Shown one piece after another: positions 26,777-35,007 of a stretch of 64,000 nucleotides of DNA. This DNA comes from G963668655 sp963668655 (lineage in GTDB: Bacteria; Myxococcota_A; SURF-8), in the NCBI GenBank assembly GCA_963668655.2, contig CAXXPQ010000001.1, positions 124,001-188,000 on the forward strand, in the 5' to 3' direction. How positions within the stretch are numbered: position 1 is the stretch's first letter; each line of letters opens with the position of its first letter. The position numbers and the translations under genes are program-made. A model generated the notes under the pieces. It saw only the letters and a program-made list of their open reading frames with translations. It was not told the origin of the DNA and did not search any database.

Positions 26777-27987
26777 GACCTTCCGGAACGTCCGGAAATC
26801 CTTGCGTAAAGCCGTGGATGCGTCTCCCGGTGGCGGCCTGGGTTCTGTTTGCCCTGGTTTGCGCGGGCTGCCAGGTGCGCGAGGATCCTCTGGATCCCCT
26901 GGCCGAGTACGCTCCCGCCCGGGTGAACGCCAAGACGGAAGCGCCGGCCGAGTCCGATCCGGCGGCGAGGATCGAGCGGACCATTCGGACCTTCCGGCCG
27001 CTGAGCGCGCGCCTGACGTCGAACGAGGGAACAACGGAAATCGCGGGGATCTGGCTCGACGAACTGGTGGTCGCGCCCGTCGATGAACGCCCGTGGACGT
27101 TCACGAACGAGCGGGAACGTTCGGCGGCCATGCGCTACGCGGGCCCGCTGGGAGAAAGCGGCCTGGGCGTCTGGGTAGCCGCCGCCCCGCCACGGGACGC
27201 CCGTCCGCCGCTGGCGGAGACGGACGCCGAACTGGACGAGTCCCTGACATTGCTGGCTTTTCTGCGTGGACGACCCGTGCGGCTGGCGGTTCGATCCGCC
27301 GCGCTTCCCACCACGGAAAACGTCCGGGACGCCACCGGCCTGTTGCTGCTCGGCCATCCTTTCGTCAGGGATTTCGCCGGTGCGGCGCTTTTGGACGAGG
27401 GCGGCCGCCTGGCGGGCGTGATTTCTCCCCTGTCCGTGCACGGCCTTCTGGCGGCGCTTCCCGCTTTCGAACTCCGCCGTTTGCGGTCGGTCGAAGAGCG
27501 GCAGCGCTGGCGGGATCGCGCCCGGGATTTCGTCATCCCGGCCGAACCGGCCTCCAAAGGCAATGACCTTCCGGTCGAAGCCGCACGGGCGGCGGTCGAT
27601 TCTCCGTCCGTGAAAACCGAAACGCCGGATCCGGTGGACTTACGGGCCGAAGCCGATCCGGGGGTTCGCGTTCTGCGGCCCGAGATTCCCGTCCGGTTGG
27701 GGCTTCGCCTGCGGGATCTCACGCCGGAACTGGCCGAAGCTTTCGGGCCGGAGCCTCCCCCGGCGGGGGCGCTGGTCCAGGCGGTGCTTCCCGAAGGCCC
27801 CGCCGCCGAGGCCGGTTTTCTGCCCGGCGACCTGATCGTCTCCTTGGCGGGACAACCCGTGCATTCATTGGAAGATCTGCCCCCCGTGGCGCGCACGCTC
27901 AAGGCCGGCTGGCGCACGGCCTGCGTGGTCCGGCGCAAAACGGAGACGCTGACGCTCCCCCTGACCCCCGGCCCGAAGGATCGCTGA
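26773..27987 (+). CDS. PDZ lipoprotein with degenerate HtrA-like domain
   Basis: A 404-aa lipoprotein. The signal peptide ends in ALVCAGC; translation may start at ATG 26773 (ATGA overlap with the gene before) or at the internal ATG 26818. Residues about 60-240 show the strand pattern of a trypsin/HtrA-like fold: WVAAAPP, RPVRLAV, LLLLGHPFVRDFAGAALLDEGGRLAGVISP. The position of the HtrA motif GNSGGPLL reads FAGAALL, so the nucleophile Ser is missing and no His-Asp pair stands out. A PDZ domain closes the protein (about 305-395; VQAVLPEGPAAEAGFLPGDLIVSL). A substrate-binding pseudoprotease or chaperone in the envelope is my inference. Confidence 0.75.
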   Translation: MRPSGTSGNPCVKPWMRLPVAAWVLFALVCAGCQVREDPLDPLAEYAPARVNAKTEAPAESDPAARIERTIRTFRPLSARLTSNEGTTEIAGIWLDELVVAPVDERPWTFTNERERSAAMRYAGPLGESGLGVWVAAAPPRDARPPLAETDAELDESLTLLAFLRGRPVRLAVRSAALPTTENVRDATGLLLLGHPFVRDFAGAALLDEGGRLAGVISPLSVHGLLAALPAFELRRLRSVEERQRWRDRARDFVIPAEPASKGNDLPVEAARAAVDSPSVKTETPDPVDLRAEADPGVRVLRPEIPVRLGLRLRDLTPELAEAFGPEPPPAGALVQAVLPEGPAAEAGFLPGDLIVSLAGQPVHSLEDLPPVARTLKAGWRTACVVRRKTETLTLPLTPGPKDR

Positions 27988-28038
27988 TTCCAGGGAGGAG
28001 GCGAGGCCGCCGTCGTCCCGCTGCTCACGAAAACACGT

Positions 28039-28938
28039 TCACTTTTCCGCTTCCACGTAAAGGCTGTAGGGGCGATGGTGCGGCACGTCGATGGGCGGCG
28101 AGACGAAATCCGCGTGGTCCGATTGTCCGTATTCCATCCGACGCACGTTTCGGAATCCCCGCGCCGCGAGCAGTTCCATCAGTTCGGAAGGGCGGAAGAC
28201 GTGGATGTGGGCATAGGTGCGGTCCGGTTCGAGTCTGGACACGCAGAAGTCGCGGAAGGCTTCGAGGTCCATGTTCGCCAGGCGTTCATCGACCGTTTCC
28301 TTTTCCAGTAAAGGGCCTCCCCCGGTGTCAAGGCGTCCGGAATAGGAGGCGATCCAGCCGACGAAAAGGTTCTGGATCAGCAGGGACTCCGGCCGCAGGT
28401 CTCCCAGGTGGATTCGGCTCAGAATGTAGCGCCCGCCGACGTCAAGGAAGAACTTCCAGTCGTTCGCCCGGTATCGGTCCGCCAGCAGGTCCAGATCGGG
28501 CGTGGCCAGCCGGATACGGCCTCCCGGCTTCAGGCAACGATGGATCTCGCTCAGCAGACCGGCGGTCTGTTCGACGGAAAGGTGTTCGACGACGTGGGAG
28601 GCGTGGATCGATTCGAAGGAGCCGTCCGCGAAGGGCAAAGGATCCGAGCGAAAATCGCAAAGGAAATCCGCGTCCACGAGATCGGCCGTCACCCAGCCTT
28701 TCCGCCGGAAGCGCGTGTTGGTGTCTCCCACGTTCAGACAGCGGGTCCGCCCGTTCTCGACGCCCGCCACGTCTTTCTTTCGTTGGCGGCTTCCGGAGAA
28801 TTCCTCCAAGTCCCTGGTCACGGCGAGGCGCATATCCAGGATATTCCAGATCAATCGGCGGGCGACGGGGGTCTTGTTGATGGCGTCCACCAGTTTCGAT
28901 TTCATGTTTTTCACCGGATGATTTCGCGTTTCGGGCAT
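28039..28938 (-). CDS. SAM-dependent methyltransferase (type 11-like)
   Basis: A 299-aa cytoplasmic protein with a class I methyltransferase fold. Motif I is unusual (RCLNVGDTNTRF instead of a Gly-rich loop). The later motifs are typical: DFRSDPLPFADGSFESIHASHVVEHLS, the post-I/motif III region LLSEIHRCLKPGGRIRLATPDLDLL. The C-terminal half (LGDLRPESLLIQNLF, HIHVFRPSELMELLAARGF) resembles methyltransferases of surface-polysaccharide clusters. It lies 75 nt downstream of a hydrolase lipoprotein on the same strand. Substrate unknown. Confidence 0.75.
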   Translation of the reverse strand: MPETRNHPVKNMKSKLVDAINKTPVARRLIWNILDMRLAVTRDLEEFSGSRQRKKDVAGVENGRTRCLNVGDTNTRFRRKGWVTADLVDADFLCDFRSDPLPFADGSFESIHASHVVEHLSVEQTAGLLSEIHRCLKPGGRIRLATPDLDLLADRYRANDWKFFLDVGGRYILSRIHLGDLRPESLLIQNLFVGWIASYSGRLDTGGGPLLEKETVDERLANMDLEAFRDFCVSRLEPDRTYAHIHVFRPSELMELLAARGFRNVRRMEYGQSDHADFVSPPIDVPHHRPYSLYVEAEK

Positions 28939-29013
28939 TCGTTTTCCTTGACGTTCGTGTCTTTCGTGTCCGCCGCGCCAGGACGGCGATGGAGCGCATC
29001 GTCCGGAAAGCGG

Positions 29014-30303
29014 CTAGAACCCGTTCTTCCACTGGGTGAGCACCCGCCCCGCGCCCACGTCCACTTCCATGGGCGGTCCGGCCAGATAGGCCCGGTAGCC
29101 GCTTTCGCCTTTCAGGTGGACGTTGTAGAAGGCGGTCATGTATTTTCTGGCCAGGTGCAGCGTGACGGAAGGCGTGTCGGTTCCCGCCGGGCAGGCCAGG
29201 CAGGCCACGCCGCAGTTGGGATCGTCCAGAAAGGACATGTGGTTGGCGCCCACGGCCTCGATCTCGATGGCCGGGCCGACGGCGTGCTGATAATACTGCT
29301 GGAAGTTGTCCTCCAGAGGCGCGCAGGCCGGAACGCCGAAGGATCCCGCCCCGTTGACCGTCTCTCCGAAAAATCCCAGGGGAATGGCGATGGACGACAT
29401 CCGCTCCGGCGTGACCGAGGGATAATCCGTGGGGTTGGCGAAGGGAATGCCCGCCGCGTCCACCGGATCCAGGGTGAAGCTCGCTGTGGCGCGGCTGTCC
29501 TCCGAGGCCGTCAGCAGAGAGATCTTGCCTCCCATGGAGTGCCCGGACAGCCCGATTTTCGTCAGGTCGGCTTTGCGTTGCAGGGCGCTTGCGGGATCCG
29601 CGTTGTCCGTCTCCATCCAGTCCAGGATGGCGACGAGAAATTCCTTCAGTTCCCGATGGTTGTTGGGCAAGGGGCCCGGCATCTGAGGCATGACCACGAT
29701 GTATCCCCAGCTTCCGAGGTGCAGTCCGTAACTGGTGTAGTTTCCCGGCCCCAACTGGAATCCGTGAGTGAAGAGCACCACGGGGAAGGGGCCGTCTCCG
29801 TCCGGAAGGAAGATCGTCAGCGGGATCGTATAGCCGGTCAGGCCGCCGGGAACATGGAGATTGTAGAGAGGAGCCGTACTGACCGTGTGCGGTCCCATCT
29901 CGCCCGGATCGGGCGGGAAGAGGCTTTCCGGATCCGTGTCGCCGTCTCCCTCCATGGACTCCGCTTCGCGTTCGCTTTCCGTCTCGGCGTCGCCGTCCGT
30001 GGAATCCGGATCCCCGTCCAGGGTATCGTCGTCCGCCTCGCTTTCGGACTCGGCGGGATCCCCGTCGCCGTCGGAAGCGATTTCTTCGTCCGTTTCGAAG
30101 GCCGCATCGGCGTCGCCGTCGCTCGGGGCGTCCAGGTCTCCGTCGAGGGAAAACTCGACGTCGCCATCGGCCGCGTCGTCTCCGTCCACGTTCCCGATCA
30201 TCGTCATGCCGCTTTCGCAAGCGGTCGGCAGGGCGAAGAGTAGAAAACAGAACAGAAAAAAGAGCCATGGACGTCCCGGATTCTTTTTCAGAGTTTCTCG
30301 CAT
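29014..30303 (-). CDS. Lipid-anchored alpha/beta hydrolase with DGD linker (PAF-acetylhydrolase/cutinase-like)
   Basis: A 429-aa lipoprotein. The signal peptide ends in ALPTAC. A linker of about 95 residues (35-130) is almost purely Asp/Gly/Glu/Ala/Ser with recurrent DGD. The C-terminal domain is an alpha/beta hydrolase of the chlorophyllase/PAF-AH/PET-hydrolase-like type: PVVLFTHGFQLGPGNY, the elbow GLSGHSMGGK (Ser), TLDPVDAAG (Asp) and GANHMSFLD (His). Paired Cys (PNCGVACLACP) suggest disulphides. A secreted esterase or lipase is the most likely role. Driven by the promoter at 30350-30379. Confidence 0.85.
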   Translation of the reverse strand: MRETLKKNPGRPWLFFLFCFLLFALPTACESGMTMIGNVDGDDAADGDVEFSLDGDLDAPSDGDADAAFETDEEIASDGDGDPAESESEADDDTLDGDPDSTDGDAETESEREAESMEGDGDTDPESLFPPDPGEMGPHTVSTAPLYNLHVPGGLTGYTIPLTIFLPDGDGPFPVVLFTHGFQLGPGNYTSYGLHLGSWGYIVVMPQMPGPLPNNHRELKEFLVAILDWMETDNADPASALQRKADLTKIGLSGHSMGGKISLLTASEDSRATASFTLDPVDAAGIPFANPTDYPSVTPERMSSIAIPLGFFGETVNGAGSFGVPACAPLEDNFQQYYQHAVGPAIEIEAVGANHMSFLDDPNCGVACLACPAGTDTPSVTLHLARKYMTAFYNVHLKGESGYRAYLAGPPMEVDVGAGRVLTQWKNGF

Positions 30304-30349
30304 GGTTCCGCCTTTGGCATGGATTCGGGAAAATCGCTACCGGTTCCCC

Positions 30350-30379
30350 ATTGTACGGAGGAAGGACGGGGGCTGTCAA
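30350..30379 (-). promoter_or_regulatory. Promoter of the DGD hydrolase gene
   Basis: Minus strand: TTGACA (30379-30374), an 18-bp spacer and TACAAT (30355-30350). The leader is about 40 nt to ATG 30303. Confidence 0.75.
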
Positions 30380-30431
30380 TGCTTCCGACGTCGTTTCGTC
30401 GTCGGAGAGGTCCGGTGAACGTCCATTTTGC

Positions 30432-30460
30432 TTGCCGCTGTTGCCTGCATCTGTTATGAT
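30432..30460 (+). promoter_or_regulatory. Promoter of the DGD secreted protein gene
   Basis: TTGCCG (30432-30437), a 17-bp spacer and TATGAT (30455-30460) with an extended TG before the -10. ATG 30520 lies about 53 nt after the predicted start. Confidence 0.6.
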
Positions 30461-30519
30461 GATGCCCCGGTGGAATCCGTCGATGGAGAAAAAGAAAACG
30501 CCAGCCGCGAGGTTATGGA

Positions 30520-31428
30520 ATGACAGGGAGCCGTTCGTTCCGGAGGAAAACAGTCAGTCTGATGGCCATCATCCTGTTTTCCTGTCTGTTTCTCATGGGG
30601 GATTTCTGCGAGGACGTACTCAGCATCCCGTTGAAGGTGGATTATACCGGCGATCCGGTGGAAATGAGCGTCAATTTCGCGGAAAAAGCCGCCCCCGATG
30701 GGGATACGGACATGGATATTCCCGAGGGAGACGTGGAGATTCCCGACGGAGACACGGAATACGACGGAGAAATCGCCGAGATCGATTTCGAGGACGGTTT
30801 CGACATCGGCATCAATCACCGCACGGTGAACTTCGAGGACAGCGTCGCGGGCATCAGCAAATACAAGAAGAACCTGGTGGGCATCTTCATCCGCAACGTA
30901 ACGTACAAGATCATCAGCAATAACATTCCCGCCGACCTGCCGCCCCTCGAAATATACCTGTCCAAGAAAATCCAGTCCGTCGCCGGAGTCGCCGATGGCG
31001 ACGAAGACGCCGATTCCGAACTGTCGTCCGGCGGCCGCACCTTCGATTTCGAGGGCGCCATCGCGAGCGGAGAAGTGGCGGAATGGGAGTTGAACGAAAC
31101 CGGCGTCAACGATATCGAGGTTCCCCGGGGGGCGGTGGATCTGGTGAAACTGGGCGAGACCGATCCGTACTACTGGAAGCTGGCCCATGAATCCGGATTC
31201 AATTTCGGCGGCTATTACCCCTCGGACGAGATCGTCCTGGAACGGACCGTGGCCAACGTGGACGACATTTCCGATGTCATCACCGAAAACTTCGCCTTCG
31301 AGGTCGTTATCCGCCCCAAGGAACGCATCTACGTCATGGAAGCCGACAAGCCCTACATTCCCGGTAATTACATCGGGCAGTTGAAGCTGGAACTGCGCTT
31401 CGTGGTGGTGGTCATCGCCAAGGCCTGA
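30520..31428 (+). CDS. Secreted protein with DGD segments, unknown
   Basis: A 302-aa protein. An N-terminal hydrophobic signal (VSLMAIILFSCLFLMGDFC) lacks a proper lipobox, so it may be cleaved or act as an anchor. Acidic DGD stretches lie at about 63-90 and again at about 160-172. The rest is predicted beta-rich (GIFIRNVTYKIISNNI, NFAFEVVIRPKERIYVME, GQLKLELRFVVVVIAKA), like an Ig-type sandwich. No family recognised. It shares its divergent promoter region with the DGD hydrolase and is followed by the glutaredoxin lipoprotein after 55 nt. Confidence 0.7.
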   Translation: MTGSRSFRRKTVSLMAIILFSCLFLMGDFCEDVLSIPLKVDYTGDPVEMSVNFAEKAAPDGDTDMDIPEGDVEIPDGDTEYDGEIAEIDFEDGFDIGINHRTVNFEDSVAGISKYKKNLVGIFIRNVTYKIISNNIPADLPPLEIYLSKKIQSVAGVADGDEDADSELSSGGRTFDFEGAIASGEVAEWELNETGVNDIEVPRGAVDLVKLGETDPYYWKLAHESGFNFGGYYPSDEIVLERTVANVDDISDVITENFAFEVVIRPKERIYVMEADKPYIPGNYIGQLKLELRFVVVVIAKA

Positions 31429-31483
31429 TTTTCCCCCCGAAAAACGCACTCCACCGGTTTCGCCCGCCCCAGACGGAGGCCCC

Positions 31484-32269
31484 ATGCGTTTTCTGATTTT
31501 CGTGGCCGTTCCGGCCCTCCTGCTGCTGTTCGTTTCCGGCTGTTCGGGAAAATCCGGGAAGACGGATAAGGACGCTTCCGCTTCCTCGACGGATCTCGAT
31601 GCGAAAATTCTGGCGAAAATGAAAATCAACGAGGACACGCCGGATATCCTCTATACCTACGCCAAGGAGGACGGCGCGTACGTCACGGTGGACGCCGCCG
31701 ACAAGGTTCCCGATCCTTTCCGGAACGACGTGATCGTCATCAACTTGAACCTGCCTCCGGAAGAACGCGGCTCCGACACCAGGGTGGTGGTGGCGGACCT
31801 GAACGCCTTCGACGGCGAGTATTTTTCCGTACATATCGAGGAACGCGGGGCCTTCGAGGCCGCTCAGCGCCTGCGTCGGCAATGGAAGCTGACGCAGATC
31901 GACGCCCTGGGGAGTCCGGGCGCTCCCGGAGTTCCGCCCGGAAGTCCGGGTCCGGTGCCGCAGGCGTCGGGGAGCGCGGACGGCGTGACGCTCTACGGAA
32001 CGAGCTGGTGCGGATACTGCCGCAAGGTGCGGGAATTCCTTAGGAAGAACAAGGTTCCCTTCGTGGAGAAGGATATCGAGAAAGATCCGGCGGCGGCGGC
32101 CGAATTGCAGGCCTTTTGCCGATCGGCGGGTACGGCCTGTTCCGGGGTGCCGGTGGTGAATTGGAAGGGCGCTCTGATTCAGGGCTACGACGTCCCGCGC
32201 ATGCAGCGGCTCATGCAGACGCCGCCCCGACCGCCGAACGCTCCGCCGCCTTCGCCGCCGGGACCGTAA
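31484..32269 (+). CDS. Lipid-anchored glutaredoxin-domain protein
   Basis: A 261-aa lipoprotein (lipobox LFVSGC). Residues about 50-145 form a DUF4124-free alpha/beta region of unknown function (DVIVINLNLPPEERGSDTRVVVADL). A Pro/Gly hinge (GSPGAPGVPPGSPGPVP) leads to a glutaredoxin domain (about 165-250) with the active site TSWCGYCRKV, the cis-Pro TACSGVPVVNWKG and the glycine loop. The tail is proline-rich. Glutaredoxins are normally cytoplasmic and glutathione-dependent; the lipobox places this one outside the cytoplasm, so a disulphide-handling role in the envelope is likely. It follows the DGD protein gene after 55 nt. Confidence 0.85.
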   Translation: MRFLIFVAVPALLLLFVSGCSGKSGKTDKDASASSTDLDAKILAKMKINEDTPDILYTYAKEDGAYVTVDAADKVPDPFRNDVIVINLNLPPEERGSDTRVVVADLNAFDGEYFSVHIEERGAFEAAQRLRRQWKLTQIDALGSPGAPGVPPGSPGPVPQASGSADGVTLYGTSWCGYCRKVREFLRKNKVPFVEKDIEKDPAAAAELQAFCRSAGTACSGVPVVNWKGALIQGYDVPRMQRLMQTPPRPPNAPPPSPPGP

Positions 32270-32704
32270 TCGGACGTTTTGTCGGTGCTGAATGCAGGAT
32301 ACGGCGGACGTAGCGACGGTTATCGATGTCGAGCGATTTCTGAATTCCAAACATTTTCATTTCGCATCACCCGATTCCGGATGCAGAGCCGTTACCGCAC
32401 GCATATCGTAGGCGGACATCTTCGGTTTTTCTTGCTCGATCCGTTGCTGATGGCGTTTGCGAATGGCCGGGCCGTGATGGACAGCGACCCGAGCGCCATG
32501 GCGGGCGGACGGAGACGAAAAAAAGCCTGCATTTCTTCTTTGTTTTTCGGCGCGGGAGGACTAGCATTGCCTATCTCCCCCGGGAAAACCGCCCGGCCGG
32601 AGGCGCGAAACGAAAAGAACCGAGTATCCGCCGGGTGGCCGCCATGGCGTATTCGAACCGTGAAGCGGCGATCCCGCCGACCCTACCGATGAGGAGAACG
32701 AATC
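32270..32704 (+). other. 435-nt intergenic region
   Basis: No convincing gene, promoter or terminator was found. The only open frame across it has no Shine-Dalgarno sequence, no signal and no recognisable motif. The last bases carry GAGGAG, the ribosome-binding site for the transporter gene starting at 32705. Confidence 0.5.
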
Positions 32705-34588
32705 ATGTGGGTAGCTCTTAAAAAGTATTTCTCGGAGTTCAAGGTTCTGAAACAGACCCCGAGGGAGTTCTGGACCCTCAATCTCGTCATCAACTTCTTT
32801 GAGATGCTGGCCTACTTCTCCTTCATGACGGTTTTGACCCTGTTTCTCACCGACAACGTCGGTTTCAACGATCAATGGGCAGGCAACGTGGTGGGCCTTT
32901 TCACCCTGCTGATTACGATCACGATTTTCTTCGCCGGTTTCATCATTGATTCCATCGGAGTCAAGCGCGCCCTCATCATCAGCATGGCGCTGCTTATACC
33001 GTGCCGCCTGCTGATCGGCCTGACCGGTCCCATCGAGAACAACTACCTCGAAAAAAATCTCGACGTGACCGCCGCGCGCTCCATGATCGAAGCCGAGCAT
33101 CTGGACCGGAGCGCCTTTACGATGGACAATACCCGCTTGGCAAAAGCGCAGGCCGACCTGATTATCGCGGCCGGAAAGAACACGGCGGACGAAAAGGAGC
33201 TTTCCATCGACGAGTTGGCGGGAAACGCCCAGAAGTTGCGCGAGGGCCTGCTGGCCATCGCCAAGGAATCGCCCGCCATCCGGCAGACCTATGGGAGTGA
33301 CCTGGAAGAGAAGCTGAAGGACCAGAACGAGTTCAAGAAAATGGTCGTAACGCTGGTCGGCGAAGTCCCCGAGCTCGGCAGGAAATACTTCGTCGATTTT
33401 TCCAAGTTCGACGACGACCCCGTCGCCCTGAAAGCGGCCGTCATCGGCGTCGTCAAATCCTACCCCGATCTGCGCGCCAAGTTCAGCATCCAGGACTTGC
33501 TCAAGATTTTCGTGGTGATCATCCTGTTCTTCACCGCCTTCGGCGAGGCCTTGATGGTCCCTGCGATTTACGCCGCCCTTCGCCGCTATACCAGCAAGCG
33601 CACGTCCGGCACGGCCTTCAACTTCCAGTATCTGACCATGAACATCGGCGCCGTGTTGTCGTTCGTCATGTTCGACTGGCTGCGCGGCCAGTTCGGCAAC
33701 GAGGCGGGCAACGAGGCAATCTTCTGGGCCGGTACGATCTTCGCCATCATCTGCATCGTCGCATCCGTAACGTTGCGCGCCAATATCCAGGTCCAGGACG
33801 ACGGCCAGATCGCGGATGTTCCCGAAAAGAAGGGCGAGGCCCGTGAGATGCCCTGGACCATCGCGAAAAGCGTGATCAGCGAGTCGGCCTTCTGGCGTTT
33901 CATGCTGTTCATCGTGCTGCTGATCGGCGTCCGGCTCACGTTCACCCACCAGTTTCTGGTCATGCCGAAATACTACACGCGCGTCCTGGGCGATGCCGCC
34001 CCGGTCGGTCTGCTGAACACCATCAACCCGACCATCATCACGATCGGCCTGATCCTATTCATTCCGATCATCATGCGCTTCACCGTCTTTCGCCTGATCG
34101 TGGTGGGTACGGTCATTTCCTCCCTGTCGGTATTCATCCTGGCGATCCCGGGCAACTATTTCACCTCCCTGGGCTGGACCATCGAGGATGGATACTGGTT
34201 CATCATTCTTGCGCAGGTGGTGGTTTTCGCCTTCGGCGAGCTGATCTGGTCGCCGCGCCTGTCGGAATACACGGTCACCATCGCGCCGCGCGGGCGGGAA
34301 GGAACGTACATGAGCATGGCCACCTTGCCCATGTTCATCGCCAAGCCGCTCAACGGCTGGCTCTCCGGTCTGTTGCTTACGGAATACTGCCCGGACGGCG
34401 TCATGAATGATATCGTTTCCGGGGCGCGAAGCTGGTACAACGGCCCCGAGATGATGTGGATCATCTTCGGGGTAATCGCCATTTCCAGCCCGATCCTGAT
34501 CGTGCTCTTGCGCAAGGTGATCCGTTCGGAGGAGCAGGAGGAGGAGGACGTTCCCCCGGCCGAGCAGCCCGAGGCCCAGGAAGCCTGA
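32705..34588 (+). CDS. MFS transporter with a large central insert
   Basis: A 627-aa major-facilitator protein, POT/oligopeptide-transporter-like in outline. N-terminal helices include FWTLNLVINFFEMLAYFSFMTV, and the loop motif 'DSIGVKRALI' lies between helices 2 and 3. About 150 hydrophilic, helical residues (about 110-260) are inserted after helix 4, before FVVIILFFTAFGEALMVPAIY. The family-typical segment RRYTSKRTSGTAFNFQYLTMNIGAVL follows. The C-terminus is acidic (EEQEEEDVPPAEQPEAQEA). The substrate cannot be deduced. ATG 32705 has GAGGAG upstream. Confidence 0.85.
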   Translation: MWVALKKYFSEFKVLKQTPREFWTLNLVINFFEMLAYFSFMTVLTLFLTDNVGFNDQWAGNVVGLFTLLITITIFFAGFIIDSIGVKRALIISMALLIPCRLLIGLTGPIENNYLEKNLDVTAARSMIEAEHLDRSAFTMDNTRLAKAQADLIIAAGKNTADEKELSIDELAGNAQKLREGLLAIAKESPAIRQTYGSDLEEKLKDQNEFKKMVVTLVGEVPELGRKYFVDFSKFDDDPVALKAAVIGVVKSYPDLRAKFSIQDLLKIFVVIILFFTAFGEALMVPAIYAALRRYTSKRTSGTAFNFQYLTMNIGAVLSFVMFDWLRGQFGNEAGNEAIFWAGTIFAIICIVASVTLRANIQVQDDGQIADVPEKKGEAREMPWTIAKSVISESAFWRFMLFIVLLIGVRLTFTHQFLVMPKYYTRVLGDAAPVGLLNTINPTIITIGLILFIPIIMRFTVFRLIVVGTVISSLSVFILAIPGNYFTSLGWTIEDGYWFIILAQVVVFAFGELIWSPRLSEYTVTIAPRGREGTYMSMATLPMFIAKPLNGWLSGLLLTEYCPDGVMNDIVSGARSWYNGPEMMWIIFGVIAISSPILIVLLRKVIRSEEQEEEDVPPAEQPEAQEA

Positions 34589-34713
34589 GCGCGCCACGCC
34601 AAGGGTTCATTTCGGCCGGGCAAGCGCCCTGCGATGGTCGTGGCCCTCGCGCGGCCTCCCGGTTCCGGACAAACAGAGAGCGGGTTCGATACTGAAAAAC
34701 GGGTGGAGCGGGG

Positions 34714-34865
34714 AAAATCATCCCAATTCACCTGCCGCTATATTCGCCGGATCTCAATCCCATCGAACGACTTTGGTTGCACATCAAGGAAAATTATTTC
34801 ACGACCTTGCCAAAATTCACGACGAACTGACCGACGACCTGGAAATGGCGCTACATGAATATTAG
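34714..34865 (+). pseudogene. IS630-family transposase remnant (C-terminus, frameshifted)
   Basis: Translation gives HLPLYSPDLNPIERLWLHIK, the conserved DDE-domain end of IS630 transposases (the E of DDE is in NPIERLW). After KENYFTTL the frame must shift once (near 34810) to continue as AKIHDELTDDLEMALHEY and reach a natural stop at 34863-34865. Everything upstream of about 34714 is missing. It lies in the 419-nt gap between the transporter and the kinase; the rest of the gap (34589-34713, 34866-35007) shows nothing else I can name. Confidence 0.8.
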
Positions 34866-35007
34866 GTTCTTTTCAGAATTCCGGGGAAAACTCAATCCTG
34901 GGCCTTGTTCGGAAGCGGCTTTCCGATTTCTTCCCGGTTTGGGGCGTTGAACCAAAGAAAAGCCCCCCTGCCGTTTTTCGGAAGTTTCCGGGATAATCGC
35001 GGGATGT

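Noticed and set aside
32279..32692. 137-codon plus-strand open frame in the gap before the MFS gene
   Set aside because: It has no Shine-Dalgarno sequence, no signal or domain, and unusual Arg/Ser composition; it looks like chance coding in GC-rich DNA.
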